Assembly (NCBI RefSeq): GCF_028475105.1
Contig: NZ_CP116936.1
Coordinates: 4,649,501-4,713,500 of the forward strand
DNA: 64,000 nucleotides
Direction: 5' to 3'
Source: Micromonospora sp. LH3U1
GTDB taxonomy: Bacteria > Actinomycetota > Actinomycetes > Mycobacteriales > Micromonosporaceae
Shown: positions 20,401 to 30,000 of the stretch, piece by piece
How the letters are laid out: the number at the start of each line of letters is the position of its first letter
Position numbering within the stretch: position 1 is the stretch's first letter
Notes under the pieces: model-generated
Told to the model about the DNA's origin: nothing
Databases searched by the model: none
What the model saw: the letters and a program-made list of their open reading frames with translations, nothing else
Made by a program: the position numbers and the translations under genes

Positions 20401-21038
20401 TTCTCCCGCTGCCACTCGACGAGGTAGCGGATGCCCCGGTGCGGGACCTGCACACCCTTGGGCTGCCCGGTGGAGCCGGAGGTGTAGATGACATAGGCCA
20501 GGTTGTCCGGGCTCACGCCGGCCCCGGGCGAGTCGTCGGGGAACTCGGCGAGCTTCGGCCACAGGGTTTCCAGGTCGAGCACCATGGCGTCGCAGTCGGG
20601 CAGCAGGCCCATCACGGACTGCTCGGTCAGCAGCACCCGCAGGCGGGCATCCGCGGCCATGTAGGCCAAGCGTTCACGCGGGTAGGTCGAATCGAGTGGA
20701 ACATAGGCGCCGCCCGCCTTGAGGATCGCGAGGAGACCGACGACCATCTCCACCGACCGCGGCACGCACAGTCCAACCAGCGTCTCGGGGCCGACACCGT
20801 TCGCCCGCAGCAGGTGCGCCAGGCGGTTCGACCAGCGGTCGAGATCGGCGTAGCTCATCTGCGCGTCCCCGGCGACCAGCGCGACCCGGTCCGGGACTGC
20901 GCGCGCCTGTTCCTCGAAGAGTTCGTGGAAGCAGGCGGGTCGCTCCGCTTCCTGCTTGCGCTGCTGCAGGCGCAGGAGCAGCAGTTTCCGTTGCTCCGGA
21001 GAGAGCTGCGACAGTTGCTCAGGAAGGCGATCAGCCAT
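11493..21038 (-). CDS. NRPS, A-T-E-C-A-T-C-A-T (modules 3-5), no thioesterase
   Basis: This 3181-residue synthetase starts with a helical linker and an A domain, with no C domain of its own. Rough order: A3 35-535, T3 (FFALGGDS) 566, E (HHLVID) around 748, C4 (HHTILDG) 1201, A4 from 1524, T4 (FFALGGHS) 2049, C5 (HHTVVDG) 2246, A5 from 2576, T5 (FFSLGGHS) 3121. By eye the specificity residues read DIWGGGGVA for A3 (an unusually open, Gly-lined pocket), DFWNLGVVF for A4, and DVWHVSLVD for A5, which is the serine code. Epimerisation follows module 3. The chain ends about 55 residues after T5 with no thioesterase, reductase or condensation domain, so release must occur in trans. ATG at 21038 overlaps the end of the upstream NRPS by eight bases. 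A GTG three codons earlier is an alternative. Confidence 0.96.
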   Translation of the reverse strand: MADRLPEQLSQLSPEQRKLLLLRLQQRKQEAERPACFHELFEEQARAVPDRVALVAGDAQMSYADLDRWSNRLAHLLRANGVGPETLVGLCVPRSVEMVVGLLAILKAGGAYVPLDSTYPRERLAYMAADARLRVLLTEQSVMGLLPDCDAMVLDLETLWPKLAEFPDDSPGAGVSPDNLAYVIYTSGSTGQPKGVQVPHRGIRYLVEWQRENYGRDDPQRVLQSTSLSFDISVWEISTALLSGGTLVLPPADLRMIGTDLADFLVAQAVQNIGITPSALATLPPAHLPALRNIGVGGEACPLDLVRVWAGDRGFFNGYGPTETTVAVSLARCTADQELVHIGRAIPGAQLYVLDSRLQPVPVGVPGELCVGGQGVTRGYLGRSDLTAEAFVADPFGQPGGRLYRTGDRVRRLNDGTIEFLGRIDAQVKIRGFRVELGEIENALTRHPDVRAAAVLLHEEEGVKRLVAYVVAGEPVDPEALQLFLGEGLPGYMVPSVFVPIDLLPLDVNGKVDRRALAGLPLDVGVSAAKAEYVAGRSDVERLLAEIWESVLGASGPVSVHDNFFALGGDSILSLQVIFRAKQVGLHLTVKQLFQHQSIAELAPVVTRHDSTRVIAEQGLVTGPTELTPIQRWFFAQDLAQPHHFNQALLVPAPARLPVVRWQRVFEQLVEHHDGLRAFFPDGEHAEIAAAVPTVVDVYDLAAGGSDLAGIAEEVQTSFDLTRAPLFKAVLITGLDDGPDRLLLVAHHLVIDVVSWRILLEDLTALATGASLAAKTTSWQHWARHLRAEADSETTRSELPYWVEQVAPTAPLPVDLDGASNTVGGSRTHHSTLGGEDTRALLHDLPAIFQTRINDALLAALTTALTAWTGGSHVRIDLEGHGREDLHPDIDLTRTIGWFTTISPLRLPAGDVRTTKEHLRQRPRNGIGYGLLARAHPALTANPAQISFNHLGEVHETLAGAEATGADVGPENERRYLIDVVSRIQDGELRLQWTYHEGLHRPETIERIARDMMEALRGLVEDARRDDVSNYSPSDLPASGLSQSEIDGLREHPAWRDSGLARPLEDVYPQTPLQQGLRFQSQYAQGQGLYHVQVVLGIDQDLDGELFRQSWAEVMRRHPILRTSFWSIPDHDPLQLVWQHVPVPLTEQDWRTGTAEDQQQRLADHLQRDRIRGFDPHENPQWRILLARTGEHRHQLVLSAHHTILDGWSNSLLLAEVVECYDALVHDRRPDLHPVRPYRDYVSWLKEQDMAEAERYWSDVLEGVEQATALSVERKPEPRPEGAPAEIVTEMVTVSLDEDESAALQVMAQQHHLTLNTVLQSCWALLLSRYSRNDDVVFGTVVSGRPPEFEGAERMVGLFINTLPVRVRVPGGARWLDWCRELQEQNTQTRQYEYSPLLQVQKWSEIAADGQLFETLFVFENYPIESRPDSALSFNVVDAEERTHFPLNVVINPGKQLGISILYDSQRFDRAVVEGMLAHIRRLCHSVVNAPQEQIAVLSMLPGVERDRLVGEWSRSVSVPGFSGFWHELVGVRARRVADAVAVVQGDRQLSYGELDRRANQLAVFLQSRGVGPDVLVGLHVRRSLEVIVAILAVNKAGGAYVPLDPSHPADRLALLVEDAGLRLVLTDDVSGAGFGVETVVVDTVVGEGPCDAPVSGLSPDNLAYIIYTSGSTGRPKGVMVAHRNLHHVMPWQQQQAGVARAQRVLQVASYSFDFSVWEIITPLLAGGTVHIPAPGVHMIGPDLHEALLTHAIENLNFTPGALATLPVEPPLPHLKTLLVGGEAYSPDLVRAWAPGRTFYNVYGPTETTVFATGTQVTERLTTLHMGRPITNVELYVLDTNLQPVPTGVPGQLYIGGAGLTRGYLNRPDLTAEVFIADPFGTPGGRLYRSGDLVRYLPDGSIEFIGRADHQVKIRGFRIELGEIENTLLQHRDVTTCAVLVLPDGASQRLVAYASPVAGALLKADEVRAYLADKLPAHMIPSAFVFLDELPLNRNGKLNRAALPMPEEVSAGPVAEGALPRTKTEALLVQIFEQVLGRTPVGIFDNFFALGGHSLLAVQVIARIRHTFGIEMPVRVVFAQPTIARVAAELERLRESRQANPAAPLVPVPRDEWMPTTFDQQRLWFMDRLNPGSAFYTVGWLLHWPQSLDTETLRSALRELIMRHETLRTTFRLHDSRVWQVIGDEAAVELAEAEASGEEGPREAVQRLGLDWWGQPLDLAEGPLLRVLAVRLTATESVLVFSAHHTVVDGYSIRLFNRELRQLYQAAATGEPAQLPELPVQYADYAAWQQQWLQEERLRPHLDYWKEQLADAPTLINLPLDRPRPAVQQFRGATHSGSLSDVVSHQVRQVSVDNQTTEFITVLSAFAVLLSRYSGQDKVVIGVPVASRNRIETEPLIGFLVNTVALCVDFTSEPTFAEVLDQIRWKLLDAQSHQEIPFEKIVEELKPERSASHNPVFQVMFTGLDKIFKELSDEPAEPAWLREITNEGVGVAKFDVGLSLQETAGELRYTFEYSTDLFEARTIAAMAQHFENLIGQALTAPDAPVSGLALLGAEERHQRLELWNDTGRDDLLRPATLTELFQEQVRRTPDRIALTYEDGQLSYAELDRRANQLANALRRAGVGPESRVGICAERSLEMVIGLYGILKAGGAYVPLDPDHPAERLAFMTRDAEVQAVLVQPRTREVVEAADLSGVPILDLSGNGATWMRESTEPPAVHVHPDHLAYVIFTSGSTGKPKGAMLSHRGISNRLLWMQDAYRLGDHDRVLQKTPYSFDVSVWEFFWPLVVGAQLHVALPGGHRDPGYLAETIERQGITVLHFVPSMLQAFLDHPSAAGSCRTLEHVVCSGEALPLELQDRFLGLVPGVRLHNLYGPTEASVDVSYWECHRVEGATTVPIGRPVANTQLYVLNSAMVPVPGGVIGELFIGGVQLARGYLGRPDLTAERFVANPFGPGRLYATGDLARYREDGAIEYAGRKDNQIKIRGHRIEVGEIEAVLAQHPALQACLITVYEASATDKRLVAFHTTVDGRTVAVEELRDHLSEQLPEYMIPAHFVALEEFPLSANGKVDRKALPSLADIVREAQQREIFVAPRTGTEQDLAAIWTRLLNVDRVGVDDDFFSLGGHSLLVASLATEVQAVWDVSLMLPMVFQNRTLGALARVIDESLADPEGEELDADELFLLP
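15181..16549. repeat. Near-identical adenylation-domain repeat, copy in downstream NRPS
   Basis: About 1.37 kb matches 24302-25670 in direct orientation, with only scattered single-base differences visible by eye. It covers A4 from just before its N-terminal motif to the A8 region. The two copies give specificity residues that differ only Ile to Val at one position. Confidence 0.93.
17330..18040. repeat. E-C linker and C-domain repeat, copy in downstream NRPS
   Basis: About 0.7 kb is highly similar to 21990-22697. It covers the end of the E domain, the linker with SNYSPSDLPASGLSQSE and the N-terminal half of the C domain through HHxxLDG. Similarity is lower than in the other two repeat blocks, and the edges are approximate. 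Confidence 0.85.
18313..19519. repeat. T-E didomain repeat, copy in downstream NRPS
   Basis: About 1.2 kb matches 22982-24188. It spans the A10 motif, the T domain (FFALGGDS) and most of the epimerisation domain. Only scattered differences are visible. Confidence 0.92.
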
Positions 21039-24000
21039 CGGTCTCACTCTTCTCTGCGGCCGGCGTGGAGGCCTTGATCTGTGCCAGGAGCTCGCCCGCG
21101 GGCAACTCCTGGATCTCGGCGACTAGCTGTGCGAGCAGTTCCTGGTCGTCGGACTGGTCCCAGTGCAGAACCTGGCGCTGCTCCTGCTCGGTGAGCAGGG
21201 AGAACTGGGCCAGCGGCGCCTCCGGCGAGGCGGCCACCTGGGCGTACAGATGCTCCAGGTGGGAGAGCAGGCGCTCGACCGTCTCGCGGTCGAAGCGCCG
21301 CGGGTCGTACTGCGCGGTGATGTGCACCTGCCCGTCCTCAAGCGTGGCCACGACACCCAGTGGGTAGTGGATGCGCTCCTCGGAACGGGGCTTGCTGAGC
21401 CGCAGCGCCACATCGGGCACCTGTTCCACCGGGTAGTTCTCGAACACGCACAGGGTGTTGAACAGCGGGGCCACGGACGGGAGGCCGCTCCAGCGCTGCA
21501 CCCGTTCCAGCGGGCTGTACTCGTACTGACGCATCTGGAGGTTCTGCTCCTGCAGACCACGCATCCACTCGCTCCACGGCATCGCACCGGGCAGGCGCAC
21601 CCGCAGCGGCAGCGTGTTGATGAACAGGCCGGTCATGTGCTCGGCGCCGGCAAGCTCGGTGGGGCGGCCGGAGACCACCACACCGAAGACCACGTCGTCG
21701 GTGTCCTCGTACCGGCTGAGCATCAGCGCCCAGCAACCCTGAAAGATGGTGTTGAGGGTGATCCGGTGGTGGTGGGCGAGCTCCTGAAGGCGGTCGCTCT
21801 CCGCTCTGCCGAGCAGCCGGTCCACCTCTGCGTGGCTCGACCCCGGCACCCCGGCCGCCGCGACAGCCCCGCGACGTTCGATGCCCAGCGGGGCGGCCTC
21901 CTCGACACCGTCCAGCACCTCGCGCCAGTACCGCTCCGCCTGTGCCATGTCCTGGTCGGCGAACCAGGTGACGTAGTCGCGGTAGGGGCGAACCGGGTGC
22001 AGGTCCGGACGGCGATGGTGGACGAGCGCGTCGTAGACCTTCACCACCTCGGCGAGCAGCAGGGCGTAACTCCAGCCGTCGAGGATGGCGTGGTGCATGC
22101 TCAGCACGAGTTGGTGGCGGTGTTCGCCGGTGCGGGCGAGCAGGATGCGCCACTGCGGGTTCTCGTGCGGGTCGAAGCCGCGGATGCGGTCGCGCTGGAG
22201 GTGGTCGGCGAGGAGTTGCTGCTGGTCCTCGGCGGTTCCGGTGCGCCAGTCCTGTTCGGTGAGGGGTACGGGCACGTGCTGCCAGACGAGTTGCAGGGGG
22301 TCGTGGTCGGGAATGGACCAGAAGCTGGTGCGCAGGATGGGGTGGCGGCGCATGACCTCGGCCCAGCTCTGCCGGAACAGCTCCTTGTCGAGATCCTGAT
22401 CGATCTCGTGCATCAGCTGTACGTGGTAGAGGCCCTGTCCCTGGGCGTACTGGCTCTGGAACCAGAGGCCCTGTTGCAGCGGGGTCTGCGGGTAGCAGTC
22501 CTCCAGGGGTCGGGCAAGGTCGCTGTCGTGCCAGGCCGGGTGTTCGCGTAGCGCGTCGATCTCGCTCTGGGAAAGGCCACTGGCCGGCAGGTCGGACGGG
22601 CTGTAGTTGCTGACGTCGTCGCGGCGGGCGTCCTCGACGAGGCCGCGCAGGGCGTCCATCATGTCCCGCGCGACCCGCTCGATCGTCTCCGGCCTGAACA
22701 TCGCGGCGTCGTAGGTCCACTCCGTCCGCAGCTCGCCGTCCTGGATCCGGCTGACCACATCGATTCGGTACGCCCGGCGGTTGTCCGCGCCGATGTCCGC
22801 ACCGACCGCCTCGTACGCCGCGGCGAAACTGCTCTGCCCGTCGAACGTCCCCAGGTGGTTGAAGCTGATCTGCGCGGCGTCGCCGGCGAGGGCGAGCAGT
22901 CCGTAGCCAATGCCGTTGCGGGGGCGACGATGCAGATGTTCCTTGACGCTCTTCAGGTGGTCGGCAGGCGTCCCGGCGGGCGCGGGTAGCCGTAGTGGGC
23001 TGATCGTGGTGAACCAGCCGATGGTGCGGGTGAGGTCGATGTCGGGGTGCAGGTCCTCGCGGCCGTGGCCCTCGAGGTCGATACGGACGTGACTGCCGCC
23101 GGTCCACGCGGTGAGCGCGGTCGTGAGGGCGGCCAGCAGAGCGTCGTTGATGCGGGTCTGGAAGATGGCCGGTAGGTCATGCAGCAACGCGCGGGTGTCC
23201 TCGCCGCCGAGGGTGCTGTGGTGGGTGCGGCTACCGCCGACGGTGTTCGACGCGCCGTCGAGATCGACGGGCAACGGCGCGGTGGGCGCGACCTGCTCCA
23301 CCCAGTAGGGCAACTCACTACGGGTGGTCTCCGAGTCGGCTTCCGCCCGCAGGTGCCGGGCCCAGTGCTGCCAGGACGTCGTCTTGGCCGCAAGAGAAGC
23401 CCCGGTGGCCAGAGCGGTGAGATCCTCCAGAAGGATCCGCCAGGACACGACGTCGATGACAAGGTGATGGGCCACGAGCAACAACCGGTCGGGACCGTCG
23501 TCGAGACCGGTGATCAGAACGGCTTTGAACAGCGGCGCCCGAGTGAGATCGAAACTGGTCTGGACCTCCTCGGCGATGCCAGCCAGGTCCGATCCACCCG
23601 CGCCAAGGTCGTAGACGTCCACCACAGTCGGCACGGCAGCGGCGATCTCCGCGTGCTCCCCGTCGGGGAAGAAGGCACGCAAACCATCGTGGTGCTCCAC
23701 CAACTGCTCAAACACCCGCTGCCACCGCACCACCGGCAGACCGGCCGGGACCGGCACCAACAACGCCTGGTTGAAGTGGTGCGGCTGAGCCAGATCCTGC
23801 GCGAAGAACCAACGCTGAATCGGAGTCAACTCGGTAGGCCCAGTCACCAGGCCCTGCTCAGCGATGACCCTCGTACTGTCATGACGAGTCACCACCGGCG
23901 CCAACTCGGCGATGCTCTGATACTGGAACAACTGCTTCACCGTCAGATGCAACCCCACCTGCTTGGCCCGGAAAATCACCTGCAGACTGAGGATCGAATC

Positions 24001-27000
24001 ACCACCGAGAGCGAAGAAATTGTCGTGAACACTCACCGGCCCACTCGCGCCGAGCACCGACTCCCAAATCTCCGCAAGCAACCGCTCAACATCGCTACGA
24101 CCCGCGACATACTCAGCCTTCGCGGCACCCACACCCACATCCAGCGGCAACCCCGCCAACGCCCGCCGATCCACCTTCCCGTTCACGTTCAACGGCAGGC
24201 TGTCCAGCACCGCGAACACGCCGGGCACCATGTAGCCGGGCAGCCGCTCGCCCAGGAATTTCTGCAGGTCGGCGATCGTCGAGGACCCCGTCAGCTCCAG
24301 ATAGGCGACGAGTCGTTGGCTGGCGCCGTCGGGTAGGACCAGCACGGCGCAGGTGGTGACGTCGCGGTGTTGCAACAGGGTGTTCTCGATCTCGCCGAGT
24401 TCGATCCGGAACCCACGGATCTTCACCTGATGATCAGCACGACCAATGAACTCGATACTGCCGTCGGGCAGATAACGGACCAGGTCACCACTGCGGTAGA
24501 GCCGCCCACCCGGCGTCCCGAACGGATCAGCGATGAACACCTCAGCGGTCAGATCAGGCCGGTTCAGATAACCACGAGTCAGACCCGCACCACCAATGTA
24601 GAGCTGCCCCGGAACACCAGTAGGCACAGGCTGCAGATTGGTATCCAGAACGTAAAGCTCAACATTGGTGATCGGCCGCCCCATATGCAACGTCGTCAGC
24701 CGCTCAGTGACCTGAGTACCAGTAGCGAAAATCGTCGTCTCGGTCGGCCCGTACACGTTGTAGAACGTTCGCCCCGGCGCCCACGCCCGCACCAGATCAG
24801 GACTGTAAGCCTCACCACCGACAAGCAGCGTCTTCAAATGAGGCAACGGCGGCTCCACCGGCAGCGTCGCCAACGCACCCGGAGTGAAATTCAAATTCTC
24901 GATCGCATGAGTCAACAACGCCTCATGCAGATCCGGACCAATCATGTGCACACCTGGAGCAGGAATATGCACAGTCCCACCAGCCAACAACGGAGTAATG
25001 ATCTCCCACACCGAAAAGTCGAAGCTGTAGGAAGCCACCTGCAAAACCCGCTGAGCACGAGCAACACCAGCCTGCTGCTGCTGCCACGGCATGACGTGAT
25101 GCAAATTCCGGTGCGCAACCATCACACCCTTGGGCCGACCCGTCGAACCCGAGGTGTAAATAATGTAAGCCAAATTATCCGGACTCAAACCACTAACCGG
25201 AGCATCACAAGGCCCCTCACCCACCACGGTGTCCACCACCACCGTCTCCACCCCAAAACCAGCACCACTCACATCATCAGTCAGGACCAGACGCAACCCC
25301 GCATCCTCCACCAACAACGCAAGCCGATCAGCCGGATGACTCGGATCCAACGGAACATAAGCACCACCAGCCTTATTCACCGCCAGGATCGCAACAATCA
25401 CCTCCAACGACCGCCGCACATGCAAACCCACCAGAACATCCGGACCCACACCCCGCGACTGCAAAAACACCGCAAGCTGATTCGCACGCCGATCCAACTC
25501 GCCATAACTCAGCTGCCGATCCCCCTGCACCACCGCGACCGCATCCGCAACCCGCTCGGCCCGCACCCCCACCAACTCATGCCAAAAACCAGAAAACCCC
25601 GGCACTGAAACCGACCGGCTCCACTCCCCCACCAACCGATCCCGCTCCACCCCCGGCAACATCGAGAGGCTCTTGACCCGCTCCTGCGGCCTGGCCGTCG
25701 CCGACTCCAGCAGCACCTGGAAGTGGTCGGCCATGCGCTCGACGGTGTGCTCCGCGAACAGGTCGGTGCTGTACTCGAAGCCCAGCCGGAGCCCCGCGTC
25801 GTCCTCCTGGATCATCAGCACCAGATCGAAGCGGGCCACCCGCAGGCTCATGCCCTCCTCGACCATCTGACGCATCCACGGCTTCACCTGGACCGCTTCG
25901 GGGAGGTGCTCCAGCAGCGGCAGGCTCTCGTCGGCCACCATCACCTGGAAGATCGGGTTGTGGCTGAGGGCGCGCTCCGGGCGCAGCGCCTCGACCACCC
26001 GGTCGAACGGCACCTCCTGATGGCTCTGCGCGCCGAACAGCTGCCGGCGGATCTGCAGCATCACCTCGGTGAAGGTGGGGTTGTCCCGCAGATCGACACG
26101 CAGCGCCACGGTGTTGACCAGGAAGCCGATCATCGGCTCCAGCTCCACCCGATGGCGGTTCGCGATCGGGGCGCCGATCACCACCACGTCCTGCCCGGAG
26201 TAGCGGGACAGCAGCACGGCGACGCCGGCCAGCATGGTGATGTAGTTGGTCACCTGGGTGTCACCGCTGATCCGCCGGACCTCACCGGTCAGGTCGGCGG
26301 ATAGCTGACGCCGCAGGAAAGCCCCCTGGTAGCGCTGCACCTCCGGCCGTGGGAAGTCGGTGGGCAGGCTGAGCTGTTCGGGTGCGTCGGACAGTTGCTC
26401 GCGCCAGTAGTCGAGGTGGAAGGTCAGCCAGTCCTCGTCCAGCCAGTGCCGCTGCCAGGCGGCGTAGTCCGCGTACTGGACCGGCAGTTCGGGCAGGCCC
26501 GCGGGGACGTCGTCGGCCAGCGCCTGGCAGATCTGGAGGAAGTCCCGGCCGAACAGCCCGATTGAGTACCCGTCGAAGACGGCGTGGTGTGCACCGAAGG
26601 CCAGGATCTGCTCGGTCTCCGAGAGGACCACCAGCATCGTCCGCAGGAGCGGGCCGGACTCCAGGTCGAACGGCTCCGCCCACCACTGCCGGATCACCTC
26701 CTGGGCCTGCCGTTCCCGCTCGTCGGCATCCACTACGGACAGGTCGACGACCGGCAGGTCGAGGTCCCACTGCTCGGCGACGACCTGCAACACCTGTCCG
26801 TCGTGTTCCCGGAAGGTCGTCCGCAGGGTCTGGTGACGGCGCAGCATCTCGTGCAGACCGGACCTGATGACATCGCCGGGTATGGTCGCCGGCCACGGGA
26901 TCAGCCAGTTGACGGTGTAGAAGTTGCTGTCCGGGTGCAGCCGATCCAGGAAGAACAGCCGCTGCTGCTCGAAGCTGGCCGGCGACGGTGCGCCGCCCGC

Positions 27001-30000
27001 TGCAGGGGTCAGCGGTGGCAACCGCAGGGGCTGCCGCTCGTCCTGCAGTCGCTGCAACTCGGGGGCGAGGCGCGCGATGGTGGTCAGGTCGAAGAAGCTG
27101 TGCACCGGGAGTTCGATGTCGAACACCTGCCGGACACGTGCCGCCAGTTGCACGGCCAGCAGCGAGTGACCGCCCAGGGCGAAGAAGTCGTCGTGGACCC
27201 CGATCGGGGCGCGCGCCATGACCTGCTCGTAGATCGACACCAGCAGGGCCTCGGTGGTGTTACGGGCGGGCAGGTGACCGGCGGACCCGGCCGCCCGTGC
27301 GGTACCCGCCAGCGGAAGTGCCTTGCGGTCGAGCTTCCCGCTCGCGGTGACCGGCAGGGCGTCCAGGACGGCCAACTCGGACGGCACCATGTAGTGCGGC
27401 AGCCGTTCCTGCAGGTACGCCGTGAGCCGCGGGATCAACCGGGCCTCGACCTCGGCCCGCAGCGGCTGCCCGGCGTAGCGCTGCCAGTCGTCGTCACCGC
27501 CGGCCTCGGCCCGGTCGACGAACTCCTCCTCGTTGACCTGACCGACGGCCGCGTCCGCGTCGGTGAGCAGCACGGTGTAGGCGCCGTCCACGCCGTGACC
27601 GGTCCAGTCGATCGTCGCGTGATAGCCGAGCTGGCCGGCTAGCTCCGCCAGATCCTCCGGGTCGACGCCGTCGGCGTCCGGCGCTCCGGCGCGCCACTCT
27701 CCGACGGTGTCCGGGCCGGTGTCCCCCTTGATCCATCGCAGGGCCGCCGTGGCCTCCGCGACACGGAGGTTGGGAATGTCGCGCAGGCGCAACCGGGCCG
27801 GGCGTTCGGCGGTGAGCATCTCGCGTAGCGCGGAGAGCGTGAGGCCGTTGGCCGGCCAGTCCCGCTCCGGTGCCGGCGGTGCCGGTGCCGCGGGTTCGCC
27901 GACGTGCAGCACGACCTGGTACCGGAACATCGTCAGCTCGTTGTGGTGGCGTCCGCGCTTCGGCCGGATTTCCACCCGGTTGACGCGGCCGGTGCGGGCT
28001 GCCCAGGCCCGAAAGAACGCTGGATCGAGCGTCAGCTCCTTCTCCTGCTGAACACGCTGGCGCACCATCTGCCGGACGGCGTGCCGATGCTGGGCCGGCT
28101 CTCCGGCACGGCTCAGCTCCACGCTGGCGTGGAACGCCTCCAGCAGCGGCAGGCTCCGCACGTCGCCGACGATGATGCGGCCGCCCTCGGCGACCCGGTC
28201 CAGTGCCCCGTCCAGGACGCGCAGCAGGTAGTGGACGTCGGGGAAGTACTGGATGACGGAGTTGATGAGGACGGTGTCGACCTCGCCGATCGGCAGGTCG
28301 CCGAGCGCGTGTGCCGGGCGCTGGAGCAGCGTGACGGTCTGCCGGTTGTGCGGCACCTCGTCCAGGCGGCGCTGTAGCGACTGGAGCACCGTCGACGAGA
28401 AGTCCGTGCCGCAGTAGCTGCGGCACTCCCGGGCGAGCGGGACCAGGAGAAGACCCGTGCCGCAGCCCACCTCGAGAATCGACTGCGGCCGGTACGCGCG
28501 TACCAGGTCGAGCGTGTCCTGCCGCCACGCCTCCATCTCGGCCAGCGGGATGGGCCGGCCGGTGTAGCTGCTGGTCCAGCCCGAGTAGTCGGCGCCGTCC
28601 TCGGTGGGCGTCGTGTCCAGCTCGTCGAAGCTGTCGTAGACCTGCTGCCAGTGGTCGAGCCGGTCGTCGTGCAGCGAGAGGTCGTCGTCCTGGACGGCGG
28701 CCTGCGCCTCCAGTGGATCCAGCACGAGGTAGGACGCGAGGGAGGCGCCGCCCGGCTGGTCGTCGCGGACCAGCGTGGCCGCGGTCCGTACCGCCGGGTG
28801 GCGGCTCAGCACGGCGTCGATCTCACCGAGCTCGATGCGGTAGCCCCGGATCTTGACCTGCGAGTCGGTCCGGCCCAGGAATTCCATGTTGCCGTCGGGC
28901 CGCCAGCGGGCCCGGTCACCGGTCTTGTAGATCCGTGCGCCCGGCTCGCCGTCGCACGGGGACGCGATGTACTTGCCGGCGGTGAGCTGCGGGTCCCCGG
29001 CGTAGCCGAGGCTCAGGCACGGGCCGCCGATGTAGAGGTCACCGGGCACGTCGACCGGGCAGGGTTGCAGGCTGCCGTCGAGAATGTAGTACCTGGCGTT
29101 CTGGATCGGCTTGCCGTACGGGATGCTCGTCCACGCCGGGTCGACCTGGCCGATCGGGAAGAAGTTCGACCACACGGTGGCCTCGGTGGCGCCGCCCAGG
29201 CCGACGACCTGCACCCGAGGGAACGCGGCCCGCAGGAGGTCCGGCGAGTTGACCGGGATCCAGTCGCCGCTCATGAAGATCAGGCGCAGCGCGGTCGACA
29301 CGACGCTGTCCGCCGGGCCTCCGGCCGCAGGCAGGAACGGCACGAGCTGCATCAGGGCGGCGGGCGCCGAGTCCCAGAAGGTGATCCGCTCGGTCGACAG
29401 GATCTCCAGCAGCCGGGTCGGCTCCTGGATGTCGGCGCGGGAGGCCAGGCGGATCGAGCCGCCGGCCGCGAGGATGCCGAAGATGTCGTACACCGACAGG
29501 TCGAAGCTGAGCGACGTGATGAACAGGATGCGGTCGTCGGCGTTGACCTCGAAGGTCCTGTTGACCCACTCGATCAGGTTGATCACCGGCCGGTGCTCGA
29601 CCATGACGCCCTTCGGCGTGCCGGTCGAGCCGGAGGTGAAGATGACGTACGCCAGGTCCTGCGAGGTTCCCCGCACGGGAAGGTCTTCCTGCGGCCGGAG
29701 TTCCAGGTCGGCCCGCGTGTGCAGCTGGTAGGGCGCGGCGTCCAACGTGTCCGGGCTCTCGGTGTCGGCCTCGTCCAGGCACACCAGGTGCGCGAGCCGG
29801 GGCAACGGGTCGGCGGTGCCGATCGCGGGGAGCAGCGCGTGCTGGGTCAGCACACAGGTGATGCCAAGCGAGTCGATGATCCAGTGCCACCGTCTGACCG
29901 GGGCGTTCGACTCGATCGGCACGTAGGTCCCACCGGCTTTGAGGATGCCGAGCAGGGCGGGAATCATCTCCGCGGAGCGCTCCATCAGCACCGCGACGAA

